Assembly: GCF_902141845.1 (NCBI RefSeq) | Contig: NZ_CABFPH010000016.1 | Location: 1 to 64,000, forward strand | DNA: 64,000 nt | Direction of reading: 5' to 3' | Source: Methylobacterium symbioticum | GTDB taxonomy: Bacteria > Pseudomonadota > Alphaproteobacteria > Rhizobiales > Beijerinckiaceae | Shown: piece after piece, positions 41,919 to 50,442 of the stretch | Layout: every line of letters starts with the position of its first letter | Numbering within the stretch: the stretch's first letter is position 1 | Notes under the pieces: generated by a model | What the model was told of the DNA's origin: nothing | The model's database searches: none | Seen by the model: only the letters and a program-made list of their open reading frames with translations | Translations under genes and position numbers: made by a program

Positions 41919-42701
41919 ATGCCGGCGCGCCCCTGGTCCGACCTGACCACCGAGGAGATCCGCGCCCGCGACATGGCGTCCGCCGTCGCCGTGCTGCCGG
42001 TCGCGGCCGTGGAGCAGCACGGGCCGCACCTGCCGCTCGCCACCGACACGGTGATCGCCGAGGGCTATCTCGCCCGCGTCGCCGCCCTGGTCCCGGACGA
42101 TCTCGACGCGCTGATCCTGCCGGTCCAGGCGGTCGGCAAGTCGGACGAGCACGACGCCTTCCCCGGCACCCTCACGCTCACCGCCGAGACCGCCCTGAGG
42201 GCCTGGACCGAGATCGGGACCTCGATCCATCGCGCGGGCTGCCGGCGTCTCGTCATCGTCTCGTCGCACGGGGGCAACAGCGCGCTGATCGACCTGGTGG
42301 CGGGAGAGTTGCGCGGACGGTTCGGGATGGTCGCGGTGACGACCGCCTGGGCCCGCTTCGGCTATCCGCAGGGCCTGTTCCCGGCCGACGAGATCGCGGA
42401 CGGCATCCATGCCGGTGGCATCGAGACCGCGCTGATGCTGGCACTTCGGCCCGACCTCGTGCGCACGGCGCAAGTCGCCGATTTTCCCAACCGGGCGCGG
42501 CGGATGCGCCAGGAATTCACCCATCTCCGCGCCGGCCGTCCGGCGGCCTTCGCTTGGAAGACGCAGGACCTCAACCCGGCCGGCGCCCTCGGCGACGCGC
42601 GGCTCGGCACGGCGGACGCCGGGCGGGCCGCTCTCGACCACGGTGCGCGGGCCTTCGTCGCCCTGCTCGCGGACGTCGCCCGTTTCCGCCTCGACGGCTG
42701 A
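41919..42701 (+). CDS. Creatininase-family amidohydrolase
   Basis: 260 residues with the creatininase-family metal ligands: AVEQHGPHLPLATDT (Glu, His), VSSHGGNSALID and DGIHAGGIETALML (Glu, His). Members include creatininase, the mycofactocin peptidase MftE and 3-dehydro-4-phosphotetronate-type enzymes; none of the mycofactocin genes are nearby, so substrate is open. Cytoplasmic. ATG 41919 gives the usual N-terminus (RPWSDLTTEEI). Transcribed alone between cheZ and an ECF sigma gene. Confidence 0.86.
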   Translation: MPARPWSDLTTEEIRARDMASAVAVLPVAAVEQHGPHLPLATDTVIAEGYLARVAALVPDDLDALILPVQAVGKSDEHDAFPGTLTLTAETALRAWTEIGTSIHRAGCRRLVIVSSHGGNSALIDLVAGELRGRFGMVAVTTAWARFGYPQGLFPADEIADGIHAGGIETALMLALRPDLVRTAQVADFPNRARRMRQEFTHLRAGRPAAFAWKTQDLNPAGALGDARLGTADAGRAALDHGARAFVALLADVARFRLDG

Positions 42702-42728
42702 GGTCGAGCCCGCGCAGATGGAGCCCGC

Positions 42729-42757
42729 GTAACCCTTCGGGATCGCCGGCGAAGGGT
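42729..42757. promoter_or_regulatory. GTAACC-N15-CGAA element within a hairpin upstream of the ECF sigma gene
   Basis: GTAACC (42729-42734) and CGAA (42750-42753) are 15 bp apart, close to the GTAACC-N16-CGAA promoter reported for Caulobacter SigF, whose anti-sigma is NrsF. The same bases build a stem ACCCTTCG/CGAAGGGT (42732-42757), so a terminator of the creatininase gene is an equal alternative. About 130 bp before the sigma gene start. Confidence 0.35.
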
Positions 42758-42885
42758 CAGGCGTGCGGCGCGCGCCGCGCTGGCACCCGCGAATCGCCAT
42801 GCTCCTCACCCTCGCCCCAGCCCCGCACTTCCCCATCCGCTCCAAGGCGTTAGAATCCTCCGCCCAGGGACGCGGCGGAGCGGCG

Positions 42886-43452
42886 ATGGCGCTCGAGGAG
42901 AAGCTCGCGGCCGCGATGCGGGCCGCGCAGGGCGGCGACGGCACGGCCTACGGCGCGCTGCTGCGCGACTGCCTGCCAGTGATCGCCGCGAGCGTGCGGG
43001 CCCAGGGCCTGCGCGGCGAGGCGGTGGACGACGCGGTCCAGGACACTTTGATCACTCTGCACCGGGCCCGGGCGAGCTACGATCCAGCGCGGCCCTTCCT
43101 CCCCTGGCTGCGCGCCATCGCGCAGCGTCGGGCGATCGACGCGCTCCGCCGGGCCGGGCGCCGGCCCCGGGAAGTGCACGATCCCGTGGCCTACGAGGCC
43201 GAGATCGACGACCGGCCCCCACCGGGCCAGGGCCTTGAGGCGCGCGAGCGCGCGGCGGAGCTCGCCCGCGCCGTCGCAGCCCTGCCCGCCGGCCAACGCC
43301 AGGCGGTCGAGGAGCTGGCGCTGCGCGAACGCTCCCTCGACGAGGTCTCGGCCGCGACCGGCCGCAGCAAGGTCGCCCTGAAGGTGAACCTGCACCGGGC
43401 GATCAAGGCTCTGCGGGCGAGCCTCGCCGGCGGTCCGGACGGGAGGGCGTGA
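42886..43452 (+). CDS. ECF-type RNA polymerase sigma factor
   Basis: 188 residues. Region 2: AVDDAVQDTLITLHRARASYDPARPFLPWLRAIAQRRAIDALRR. Region 4: VAALPAGQRQAVEELALRERSLDEVSAATGRSKVALKVNLHRAIKALRASL, with a helix-turn-helix. It is followed 3 bp later by an NrsF-type anti-sigma gene, the organisation seen for SigF/NrsF pairs in Caulobacter that respond to oxidative or metal stress. ATG 42886 is preferred. A GTAACC-N15-CGAA element upstream might reflect autoregulation. Confidence 0.9.
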   Translation: MALEEKLAAAMRAAQGGDGTAYGALLRDCLPVIAASVRAQGLRGEAVDDAVQDTLITLHRARASYDPARPFLPWLRAIAQRRAIDALRRAGRRPREVHDPVAYEAEIDDRPPPGQGLEARERAAELARAVAALPAGQRQAVEELALRERSLDEVSAATGRSKVALKVNLHRAIKALRASLAGGPDGRA

Positions 43453-43455
43453 GCG

Positions 43456-44109
43456 ATGGCCGCCCGCCATACCCGCCCCGTGGACGACCTCGTCGGCGAC
43501 CTCGTCCAGGATCTGCGCCCAATCCGTCCCCTGCTGCCGGCCGGCGCGCGCGCGCTCACGTGGCTCGCTGCGGCCGCCCTCATCGGACTCGCCCTCGCCT
43601 GCATCGCCGAGACCGCGGACCTGCGCCAGCGCCTCGCCACGCCGGACCTGCGGATGGCGGCCCTGGGCGCACTCCTCACTGCCGGTACGGCGGCCTACGC
43701 CGCCTTCGTCACCAGCGTGCCGGGGCGGCCGGCGGCCTGGGCGCTGCTGCCGCTGCCGGCCGCCACCCTCTGGATCGGCGCGAGCGGCCTCGGATGCCTG
43801 AGAGCGGCCCTGGACCCGGCCGCCGAGGCCCATGCGCAGACGGGACTCGGCTGCTTCGGCTTCCTGACGGCAGTGTCGCTGCCGCTCTCCGTCCTGCTGG
43901 TGGTGATGCTGCGCCGGGCCTGCCCCCTGCGGCCGAACCTCACGGCCGCGCTCGGCGGCCTGGCAGCGGCGGCCGCAGCGGCGACGCTGCTCGTGCCCTT
44001 CCACCCGGAGGAGGCGACGGCCACCGACATCGCGATCCACGGCGCCACGGTGCTCGCGGTGATCGCCCTCAACGGACTCGCGGGCGGGCGACTGCTCGCC
44101 CGGGGCTGA
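43456..44109 (+). CDS. nrsF: NrsF-type (DUF1109) anti-sigma factor
   Basis: 217-residue inner-membrane protein with about six helices and a short cytoplasmic N-terminus: MAARHTRPVDDLVGDLVQDLRPIRPLLPAGARAL is the conserved sigma-binding region. Two cysteines in helix/loop positions (SGLGCLRAAL and GLGCFGFL) resemble the pair required for sensing chromium/cadmium in Caulobacter. It would hold the preceding ECF sigma factor inactive. Separated from it by 3 bp; downstream is a convergent gene. Confidence 0.88.
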   Translation: MAARHTRPVDDLVGDLVQDLRPIRPLLPAGARALTWLAAAALIGLALACIAETADLRQRLATPDLRMAALGALLTAGTAAYAAFVTSVPGRPAAWALLPLPAATLWIGASGLGCLRAALDPAAEAHAQTGLGCFGFLTAVSLPLSVLLVVMLRRACPLRPNLTAALGGLAAAAAAATLLVPFHPEEATATDIAIHGATVLAVIALNGLAGGRLLARG

Positions 44110-44113
44110 TCCG

Positions 44114-44629
44114 TCAGCGCTCCTCGTCCTCGGGCATCAGGCCCGGCCAGTCGACGATGCGCTCAGGGTACTCCTCGTCCGCAAACTCCTCCTCGTTCCC
44201 AGAGAGTCGGCCGCGCACGGAGATGCCGGCCTCGTGCACGCTGGCCGCGCGGCCCGAGACCAGCGGATGCCAGTCGAACAGGGGTTCGCCGTCGCGGATG
44301 AGCCGGTAGGCGCAGGTCGGGGGCAGCCAGGGGATGGTCCGCACCGCCTCCGGCGTCAGCCGCACGCAATCAGGCACCCGCTTCTGGCGCCGGGCGTAGT
44401 CGCGGCAGCGGCAGCCGATCCCGTCGAGGAGGGTGCAGCCGATATCGGTGTGGTGGACCTCGCCCGTATCCTCGTCCTCCAGCTTGATCAGGCAGCAGCG
44501 CCCGCAGCCGTCACACAGGCTCTCCCATTCCTCCGGCGTCATCGCGTCGAGGGACTTGGTGCGCCAGAATGGCTCGGACGGAACGGCGGCGACCGCGCCG
44601 GGCTGGCGCGGGGCCTTGGGGCTTCCCAT
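44114..44629 (-). CDS. YcgN/UPF0260-family cysteine cluster protein
   Basis: 171 residues with cysteine-rich motifs: [21 protein letters not shown] and [29 protein letters not shown], the CxxCxxCC-type cluster of UPF0260. Iron-sulfur or zinc binding is likely but unproven. The C-terminal [26 protein letters not shown] is well conserved. ATG 44629 gives the normal length. Converges with nrsF (4-bp gap) and diverges from the PBP1a gene; a GGGGAGC/GCTCCCC hairpin lies in the leader at 44649-44667. Confidence 0.9.
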   Translation of the reverse strand: MGSPKAPRQPGAVAAVPSEPFWRTKSLDAMTPEEWESLCDGCGRCCLIKLEDEDTGEVHHTDIGCTLLDGIGCRCRDYARRQKRVPDCVRLTPEAVRTIPWLPPTCAYRLIRDGEPLFDWHPLVSGRAASVHEAGISVRGRLSGNEEEFADEEYPERIVDWPGLMPEDEER

Positions 44630-44824
44630 CGGGAACGCCTCTCGGATCGGGGAGCGGGATGCTCCCCTCTGCCGCAAGGCGGGGGCGGGAGCAAGCGGGG
44701 CGGCCTCCGCCACCGCCGCGCCCCATTCGCGCGCCACGGTCACCGGAACGTTCGGCGCGGATCCTGAAGCCGGAATGCCATCTCGCGCGTTCCGCCTCCG
44801 GGACCCGTCCGCATTCTCCGGGCG

Positions 44825-47155
44825 ATGCCCGGCCTCGCGGACGGGCGCCGGGCTTGGTACAAGGATGGTCGGCTCCCTCGCCGAAGCGTGGTGCCCGAGA
44901 AGCCGGATCCCAGAATCGTGCGCCTGCCGAACCTCAAAGCGATCCGGACCCGCATCCGGCATGCCGCCCTCGGCTTCGACGCCTGGGTGAACGCCGCCCT
45001 CTACGACAGCGGCCGCTCGACCGGCGAGGGCTATGGGCGCTTCCAGGCCGCGATGAACCGCTTCTCGGTGCGGGGCTGGAAGCGTGCGGCGATCGACCTC
45101 ACCAGCGAGGGCGTCACCATCGGCACGGGCGGCCTCCTGCTGATGCTCGCGCTCGCCCAGCCCGCCTTCAACCTGACCAGCGAGAACTGGCTGAAGCAGC
45201 AGGACCTCGCCGTCACCTTCCTCGACCGCTACGGCGTCGAGGTGGGCCGCCGCGGCATCAAGCACGACGACTCGCTGAAGCTCGACGAGTTTCCCGAAAT
45301 CATGATCAAGGCGTTGGTCTCGACCGAGGACCGGCGTTTCTACGAGCACTGGGGCATCGACCCGATCGGGACGATGCGCGCGCTGGTGAACAACTCGCGC
45401 GGCGGCGGCAACGTCCAGGGCGGCTCGTCGATCACGCAGCAGCTCGCCAAGAATCTTTTCCTGACGAACGAGCGCTCCCTCGAGCGAAAGGTCAACGAGG
45501 CCTTTCTCGCCCTCTGGCTCGAGTTCCACCTCACCAAGAACGAGATCCTGAAGCTCTATCTCGACCGCGCCTATATGGGCGGCGGCACCTTCGGTGCGGT
45601 GGCGGCGGCGGACTACTATTTCGGCAAGCCGCTCAAGGATATCAGCCTCGCCGAGGCCGCCATGCTGGCCGGCCTGTTCAAGGCGCCGACGAAATATGCG
45701 CCCCACGTCAACCTGCCCGCCGCCCGCTCCCGCGCCGTCGACGTGCTGCACAACATGGTGGAGGCGGGCTTCGTCACCGAGGGCCAGATCCAGACGGCCC
45801 TGCGCAACCCGGCGACGCCGGTGACGCGCACCCGCGACATCACCGCCGACTACTACCTCGACTGGGCCTTCGGCGAGATCAAGTCGATGGCCGATGCGGG
45901 CAAGTTCCGCAACGACCGCGTGCTCACCGTGAAGACGCCCCTCGACGTCGCGATCCAGAAGCGGGCCGACGAGGTGGTGGCCAACGTGCTGCGCAAGTCC
46001 GGCGACGCCTACGACGTGGACGAGGCGGCGATGGTCATCCTCGACCCCGACGGGGCCCTGCGCGCCATGGTCGGCGGCTCCGATTACGGCGAGAGCCAGT
46101 TCAACCGCGCCACCGACGCGCTGCGTCAGCCCGGCTCCTCGTTCAAGCCCTACGTCTACGCCGCCGCCCTGTCCTCGGGCCTGTTTCGGCCGGACACCAC
46201 GGTGGTTGATTCCCCCGTCTGCATCGGCAACTGGTGCCCACAGAATTACGGCCGCTCCTATTCGGGCCGACAGCCCATGTGGCTCGCGGTGGCCAAGTCC
46301 ATCAACACCATCCCGATCAAGGTCTCGATCGCGCTGGGCAAGGCGATGGGCATCAGCCACGAGGCGCGGGCCGCCAAGGCGGGCCGCCAGAAGATCATCG
46401 AGACCGCCCATGCCATGGGCATCACCACGCCGCTCACCGACTCGGTCTCGCTGCCGATCGGTTCGGCCGAGGTCACTGTGATCGACCAGGCGGCGGCCTA
46501 CGCGGTCTTCGCCAACGGTGGCAAGCGCGCCAAGCCCTACGCCGCCATGGAGGTGAAGAACTCCTCCGGCGAGGTGATCTACCGGCACGCCGACGAGAAG
46601 CCCGAGCAGGTGCTCTCGACCCAGGTCGTGGCCGACATGAACTACATGCTCAACAAGGTGGTCGAGGAGGGTACGGCCCGCCGCGTCCAGATCGAGGGCG
46701 TGAAGATCGCCGGCAAGACTGGCACCACGAACGGCTACAAGGACGCGTGGTTCGTGGGCTATACCGGCAACTACGTCGCCGCCGTCTGGTACGGCAACGA
46801 CGACAGCACCTCGACCAACAAGATGACCGGCGGCTCCCTGCCCGCCCAGACCTGGCACGACGTGATGGAACCTGCCCACCAGGGCATCGAGCTGAAGCCC
46901 CTGCCCGGCCTGAAGACGCCGCAGGCCGGCGCCCAGGCGGCCGCGCCGAGTGCCCCGACCAACCCGGCGGCGAGCAATTACGGCAAGCTCTCGCGGCGCT
47001 CCTTCGAAGTGATCAGCGGGGTCAACGGCCTGTTCCGCGCAATCGAGTCGGCACCGAGGACGGGCTCACGCGTCGAGGCGGAAGGCCTGCGCGACCTCGC
47101 CGGCAGCGTGGCCGAGGGCGGCCGTCCGGCCCGCGCCCGCGTCGAGACTCGGTGA
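44825..47155 (+). CDS. Bifunctional penicillin-binding protein 1a-type peptidoglycan synthase
   Basis: Up to 776 residues. A single N-terminal membrane anchor ([19 protein letters not shown]) is followed by the GT51 glycosyltransferase domain: [15 protein letters not shown] (catalytic Glu about 168) and [17 protein letters not shown]. The transpeptidase domain has SSFK (Ser about 438), SIN and KTGTT motifs. It lacks a long C-terminal extension; the tail is Ala/Pro-rich. Located in the inner membrane, building peptidoglycan in the periplasm. The start is uncertain: ATG 44825 is used, but GTG codons at 44889 and 44892 are alternatives. Followed by a DUF1214/DUF1254 pair. Confidence 0.9.
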   Translation: MPGLADGRRAWYKDGRLPRRSVVPEKPDPRIVRLPNLKAIRTRIRHAALGFDAWVNAALYDSGRSTGEGYGRFQAAMNRFSVRGWKRAAIDLTSEGVTIGTGGLLLMLALAQPAFNLTSENWLKQQDLAVTFLDRYGVEVGRRGIKHDDSLKLDEFPEIMIKALVSTEDRRFYEHWGIDPIGTMRALVNNSRGGGNVQGGSSITQQLAKNLFLTNERSLERKVNEAFLALWLEFHLTKNEILKLYLDRAYMGGGTFGAVAAADYYFGKPLKDISLAEAAMLAGLFKAPTKYAPHVNLPAARSRAVDVLHNMVEAGFVTEGQIQTALRNPATPVTRTRDITADYYLDWAFGEIKSMADAGKFRNDRVLTVKTPLDVAIQKRADEVVANVLRKSGDAYDVDEAAMVILDPDGALRAMVGGSDYGESQFNRATDALRQPGSSFKPYVYAAALSSGLFRPDTTVVDSPVCIGNWCPQNYGRSYSGRQPMWLAVAKSINTIPIKVSIALGKAMGISHEARAAKAGRQKIIETAHAMGITTPLTDSVSLPIGSAEVTVIDQAAAYAVFANGGKRAKPYAAMEVKNSSGEVIYRHADEKPEQVLSTQVVADMNYMLNKVVEEGTARRVQIEGVKIAGKTGTTNGYKDAWFVGYTGNYVAAVWYGNDDSTSTNKMTGGSLPAQTWHDVMEPAHQGIELKPLPGLKTPQAGAQAAAPSAPTNPAASNYGKLSRRSFEVISGVNGLFRAIESAPRTGSRVEAEGLRDLAGSVAEGGRPARARVETR

Positions 47156-47162
47156 GGCGCCC

Positions 47163-47843
47163 GTGACCCTGCGGATGGCAGAGGCCGAGGCGGAGGGGAC
47201 GGCACGTGTCCCGGCCTTGCGGATACTACGATCGGCGCTGCGATCGGCGTGGCGGCGCAGCGCCGGCCTCGGCCTTGCCCTCTACGCGCTTGCGCTCGGC
47301 GGCGCGCTCGGGCTCGCCAGCGCGGATTGGGCGACGCGGGGCGGATACCCGTTCGGCGGCGTGACGGTCGGCGCCTGGACCCTGTGGCCACGGGCCGGCT
47401 CGACCGCAGCCGACCCCTATACCCGCGCCGTCAACGCCCGGCGCGGCGAGATCCCGCTCGCCGTCGGCGAGGGCCTGCTGATGACGGCCGCGGCCGACGA
47501 TGCCGGCCGGACGCTCGATGCCGCCTGCACCTACAGCATCACCGGCGCGACCCCGCCGGCCCGGGCCTGGACCCTGACGGTGACCGGCCGCGGCGCGGCC
47601 GATCCCGTCCGGCCGCCGATCCGCGAGAGCTTCACCTCCACGGAGGTCCTGCGCGAGCGGGACGGCCGCTTCGCCATCACGCTGGGTCCCGAGGCCGAGC
47701 CGGGCAACTGGTTGCCGAGCCCCCGCGCCGAGGGCCCCTTGCGCCTCGCGCTGCGCCTCTACGACACGCCGGTCGCGGCGAGCGCCGGCTCCCTCGACCG
47801 GGATTCCGTCCCGGCGATCACGCGGGTGGCGTGCCGGTCATGA
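47163..47843 (+). CDS. DUF1214 protein
   Basis: 226 residues. One membrane helix near residue 40 (LGLALYALALGGALGLASA) followed by a periplasmic domain with DPYTRAVNARRGEIPLAVGEGL, AACTYSITG and ITLGPEAEPGNWLPSPRAEGPLRLALRLYDTP, the DUF1214 pattern. In many proteins this domain is fused C-terminally to DUF1254; here the two are separate genes whose ends overlap by four bases (ATGA). Function unknown. GTG 47163 is 7 bp after the PBP1a stop, so all three genes are probably one operon. Confidence 0.84.
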   Translation: MTLRMAEAEAEGTARVPALRILRSALRSAWRRSAGLGLALYALALGGALGLASADWATRGGYPFGGVTVGAWTLWPRAGSTAADPYTRAVNARRGEIPLAVGEGLLMTAAADDAGRTLDAACTYSITGATPPARAWTLTVTGRGAADPVRPPIRESFTSTEVLRERDGRFAITLGPEAEPGNWLPSPRAEGPLRLALRLYDTPVAASAGSLDRDSVPAITRVACRS

Positions 47844-48439
47844 ATCTGCGCTTCGCCTACGCCACCGCCTGCGGCCTGGTCCTGGCCGGGCTCGTGCACA
47901 TCGCAACGGTGCTGGCGATCCCGCGCCTCTCGGAATCGGATGCCCTCTCGCGCGCCGGCAGCAGCGAGAGCCTCGACCATCCGCTGCCGATCTACACGCT
48001 GGCCACCGGCGAGAACCCGGCCCCGGCCGAAGCGTGGCTGCCGGCGCCCGACCCCTCGGTCGCGGTCGGCGTCTGCGCCTACGATCTCGACGACGGCCCG
48101 ACCCGCGTCTCGGCTCGCACCGGGCCTCTGGCCCTTTCGCTCGCCGTGCACGGCCGCCGCGGCGCCTTCTACGCCGTGACCGACCAGGCCGCGGTGCGCG
48201 GCGCCCTCGACCTCGTGGTGCTCACCCGTGCCCAGTACGATGCGGCGCTCGCCAACGACGACGAGAACGAGCCGAGCCGCGACGTGCGCATCGTCGCCCC
48301 TGAGCGCCAGGGCTTCGTGGTGGTGCGGGTGATCGCAGGCCTGCCGAGCCAGCGCCCCTCCGCCAACGCGGCGGTTCAGGCGGTCTCCTGCACCATCGAC
48401 AGCACGGACGAGGACGCGCCGGCCCGGCCGAACGACTGA
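47840..48439 (+). CDS. DUF1254-like membrane-anchored protein
   Basis: 199 residues: N-terminal helix (ATACGLVLAGLVHIATVLAIPRL) anchoring a periplasmic domain, with FYAVTDQAAVRGALDLVVLTRAQYDAAL and two cysteines (GVCAYDL, VSCTID). The layout fits the short DUF1254-like proteins encoded beside DUF1214 in Hyphomicrobiales. ATG 47840 overlaps the previous stop, implying coupled translation and probably a complex with the DUF1214 protein. Function unknown. Confidence 0.8.
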   Translation: MNLRFAYATACGLVLAGLVHIATVLAIPRLSESDALSRAGSSESLDHPLPIYTLATGENPAPAEAWLPAPDPSVAVGVCAYDLDDGPTRVSARTGPLALSLAVHGRRGAFYAVTDQAAVRGALDLVVLTRAQYDAALANDDENEPSRDVRIVAPERQGFVVVRVIAGLPSQRPSANAAVQAVSCTIDSTDEDAPARPND

Positions 48440-48545
48440 TCGCGAGCCCCTTAACCAGGACCGGGTCGCGGGACGCTGACTTTCGCCCCGGCGTGGCGCA
48501 GCCTAACCTGCATCCGGTTCGAGAATCGAAATATCGGGGGGCGGG

Positions 48546-48959
48546 ATGCTGACGCGACGCTGGTTCGGAGCCTGCTTCATCTGCGCGGGCGTCGGGGGCT
48601 TCGCCGCCACGGAGGCGGCAGCGCAGGGTGCGCCCGCGGGTCAGATCAAGCGCAAGCTCCTGAAGCGGACCGAGACCGGGACGGGCAACCTCGTGACCCT
48701 GCTGATGGAGGTCGAGGTTCCGGCCGGCGTCGAGGTCCCGCGCCACACCCATCCGGGCATCGAATCAGCCTTCGTGCTGGAGGGCGAGGCCGAGCTCTAC
48801 ATGCAGGGACAGGAGGCGGTTCCGGTTCGTCCCGGCGAGGGCTTCCAGATCCCGCCGGAGGTGCCGCATGGCGTGCGCAAGGTGGAGAAGCCCCTGCGCC
48901 TCGCGATCACCTACGTGGTCGACAAGGACAAGCCGCTGGTGACCCTCGCACCGGCCTGA
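48546..48959 (+). CDS. Secreted cupin-domain protein
   Basis: 137 residues. The N-terminus LTRRWFGACFICAGVGGFAATEAAAQ looks like a twin-arginine or Sec signal. The mature part is a single cupin: VEVPRHTHPGIESAFVLEGEAELYMQG (first motif with metal-binding His-His-Glu) and GEGFQIPPEVPHGVRK (second motif with His). Metal binding is likely; enzymatic role unknown. ATG 48546 is used. Alone between the DUF1254 and cysteine-synthase-like genes. Confidence 0.82.
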   Translation: MLTRRWFGACFICAGVGGFAATEAAAQGAPAGQIKRKLLKRTETGTGNLVTLLMEVEVPAGVEVPRHTHPGIESAFVLEGEAELYMQGQEAVPVRPGEGFQIPPEVPHGVRKVEKPLRLAITYVVDKDKPLVTLAPA

Positions 48960-49051
48960 CGGGATGCGGCTTCTCTGCGAAGCCGCGCTCCGGAAAGACC
49001 CGGCCACGCTTGCCCCGAAATCCCGGCACCCCTTTCTCCGGGCGATGCGCT

Positions 49052-50119
49052 ATGACGGATGCCATGAGCCTCGCCGTCCCCGATTCCTCCCCTCGCCCCG
49101 ACATCCTCGCCGCCATCGGGGACACGCCGCTGATCCGGCTCCGCCGTGCCTCCGAGGAGACGGGCTGCACCATCCTGGGCAAGGCGGAGTTCCTCAATCC
49201 CGGCCTCTCGGTGAAGGACCGCGCTGCGCTCTCCATCGTCCAGGATGCCGAGGCGCGCGGGCTGATCCGGCCGGGGGGCACCATCGTCGAGGGCACGGCG
49301 GGCAATACCGGCATTGGGCTGGCCCTCGTCGCCGCGGTGCGCGGCTACCGCACCGTGATCGTCATCCCCGAGACCCAGTCCGAGGAGAAGAAGCAGACCC
49401 TGCGGCTCGCGGGCGCCCGCCTCGTCGAGGTGCCGGCCGTGCCCTTCGCCAACTCGAACAACTACGTGCATGTGGCGCGCCGCCTCGCCGAGCGGCTTGC
49501 TGCGACGGAGGCGGCAGGCGCCTTCTTCGCCGACCAGTTCGACAACGTCGCCAACCGCCGCGCCCATGTCGAGGGGACCGGCCCAGAGATCTACGCGGCG
49601 ACGGCGGGCGCGGTCGACGGCTTCGTCTGCGCCGCCGGCACCGGGGGCACGCTCGCCGGCGTCGCCGAGGCGCTGCGGGCGCGCAAACCCGGCGTGCGGA
49701 TCGCCCTCTCCGATCCCGAGGGCTCGGCCCTCTATGCGCATTATACGACCGGCACGCTCAAGGCCGAGGGCTCCTCGATCACCGAGGGCATCGGTCAGGG
49801 CCGCATCACCGGAAACCTCGGCGGCTTCACCCCCGACTACGCCTACCGCATCCCCGATACCGAGGCGCTGGAGATCGTCTTCCGGCTGATGCGCGAGGAG
49901 GGGCTCTCCCTGGGCGGCTCGTCCGGCATCAACGTGGCGGGGGCGATCCGGCTCGCCCGGGAGCTCGGACCAGGCCACACCGTCGCGACCATCCTCTGCG
50001 ACGGCGCCGCCCGCTACGCCTCGAAGCTGTTCAACCCAGCCTTCCTGGCCGAGCGCGGCCTGCCCCAGCCCGACTGGCTCGGCGCGAGCCCGGACCCACT
50101 GCCCGACTGGCGGGCCTGA
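49052..50119 (+). CDS. Cysteine synthase A-like PLP enzyme
   Basis: 355 residues of the cysteine synthase/cystathionine beta-synthase family: PLP-binding lysine in LNPGLSVKDRAAL (about residue 55), EGTAGNTGIGLALVAA (substrate loop), GTGGTLAGVAEAL (phosphate-binding). The catalysed reaction is O-acetylserine sulfhydrylation or a related beta-replacement. It is about 40 residues longer than E. coli CysK, mainly at the C-terminus, and the asparagine loop reads TAGNT rather than TSGNT, as in a common alphaproteobacterial subgroup. ATG 49052 is preferred; ATG 49064 is close by. Confidence 0.86.
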   Translation: MTDAMSLAVPDSSPRPDILAAIGDTPLIRLRRASEETGCTILGKAEFLNPGLSVKDRAALSIVQDAEARGLIRPGGTIVEGTAGNTGIGLALVAAVRGYRTVIVIPETQSEEKKQTLRLAGARLVEVPAVPFANSNNYVHVARRLAERLAATEAAGAFFADQFDNVANRRAHVEGTGPEIYAATAGAVDGFVCAAGTGGTLAGVAEALRARKPGVRIALSDPEGSALYAHYTTGTLKAEGSSITEGIGQGRITGNLGGFTPDYAYRIPDTEALEIVFRLMREEGLSLGGSSGINVAGAIRLARELGPGHTVATILCDGAARYASKLFNPAFLAERGLPQPDWLGASPDPLPDWRA

Positions 50120-50233
50120 GCCGGAAAACGCAGGTGGTATAGCGGATTAAAATCGATTTCCGGTTGAACGGTCCGGGTGGGCTTGGCGTTGAATGGTCAA
50201 GCTCGCGCTCCGCGCGAGGACCGGAGAGCCCTG

Positions 50234-50389
50234 ATGTCCCTCGTCACCATCCTGCTCATCATCCTGATCATCCTCGCCTTCGGTGGCGGCGGGTTCTACG
50301 GCGGTGGCGCCTATCGTGGTCCCGGCTTCGGCCTCGGCGGTATCCTGCTGATCATCCTGATCGTGCTGCTCGTGAGAGGTGGGATCTGA
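50234..50389 (+). CDS. DUF3309-like small membrane peptide, 51 aa
   Basis: 51 residues: MSLVTILLIILIILAFGGGG, a Gly/Tyr-rich turn (GFYGGGAYRGPGFGLGG), then ILLIILIVLLVRGGI. The two hydrophobic segments joined by a glycine-rich hinge match DUF3309, abundant in Hyphomicrobiales and often stress-linked; no function is known. ATG 50234 is chosen as the usual N-terminus. A strong hairpin follows its stop. Confidence 0.8.
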   Translation: MSLVTILLIILIILAFGGGGFYGGGAYRGPGFGLGGILLIILIVLLVRGGI

Positions 50390-50398
50390 CGGCCCGCA

Positions 50399-50431
50399 CT
50401 CCCACCCTGCGGTAGCCCCGCAGGGTGGGAG
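50399..50431. terminator. Strong hairpin between convergent genes
   Basis: CTCCCACCCTGCGG (50399-50412) and CCGCAGGGTGGGAG (50418-50431) form a perfect 14-bp stem with a 5-base loop, between the DUF3309 stop and the stop of the convergent trypsin-fold protein. No U-tract follows, but it probably terminates transcription from both sides. Confidence 0.65.
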
Positions 50432-50442
50432 AGACGCCGCTC

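Noticed and set aside
44114-46879. A 921-residue leftward frame over the PBP1a gene
   Set aside because: Only the YcgN-type protein from 44629 is real; the remainder is antisense to a clear penicillin-binding protein.
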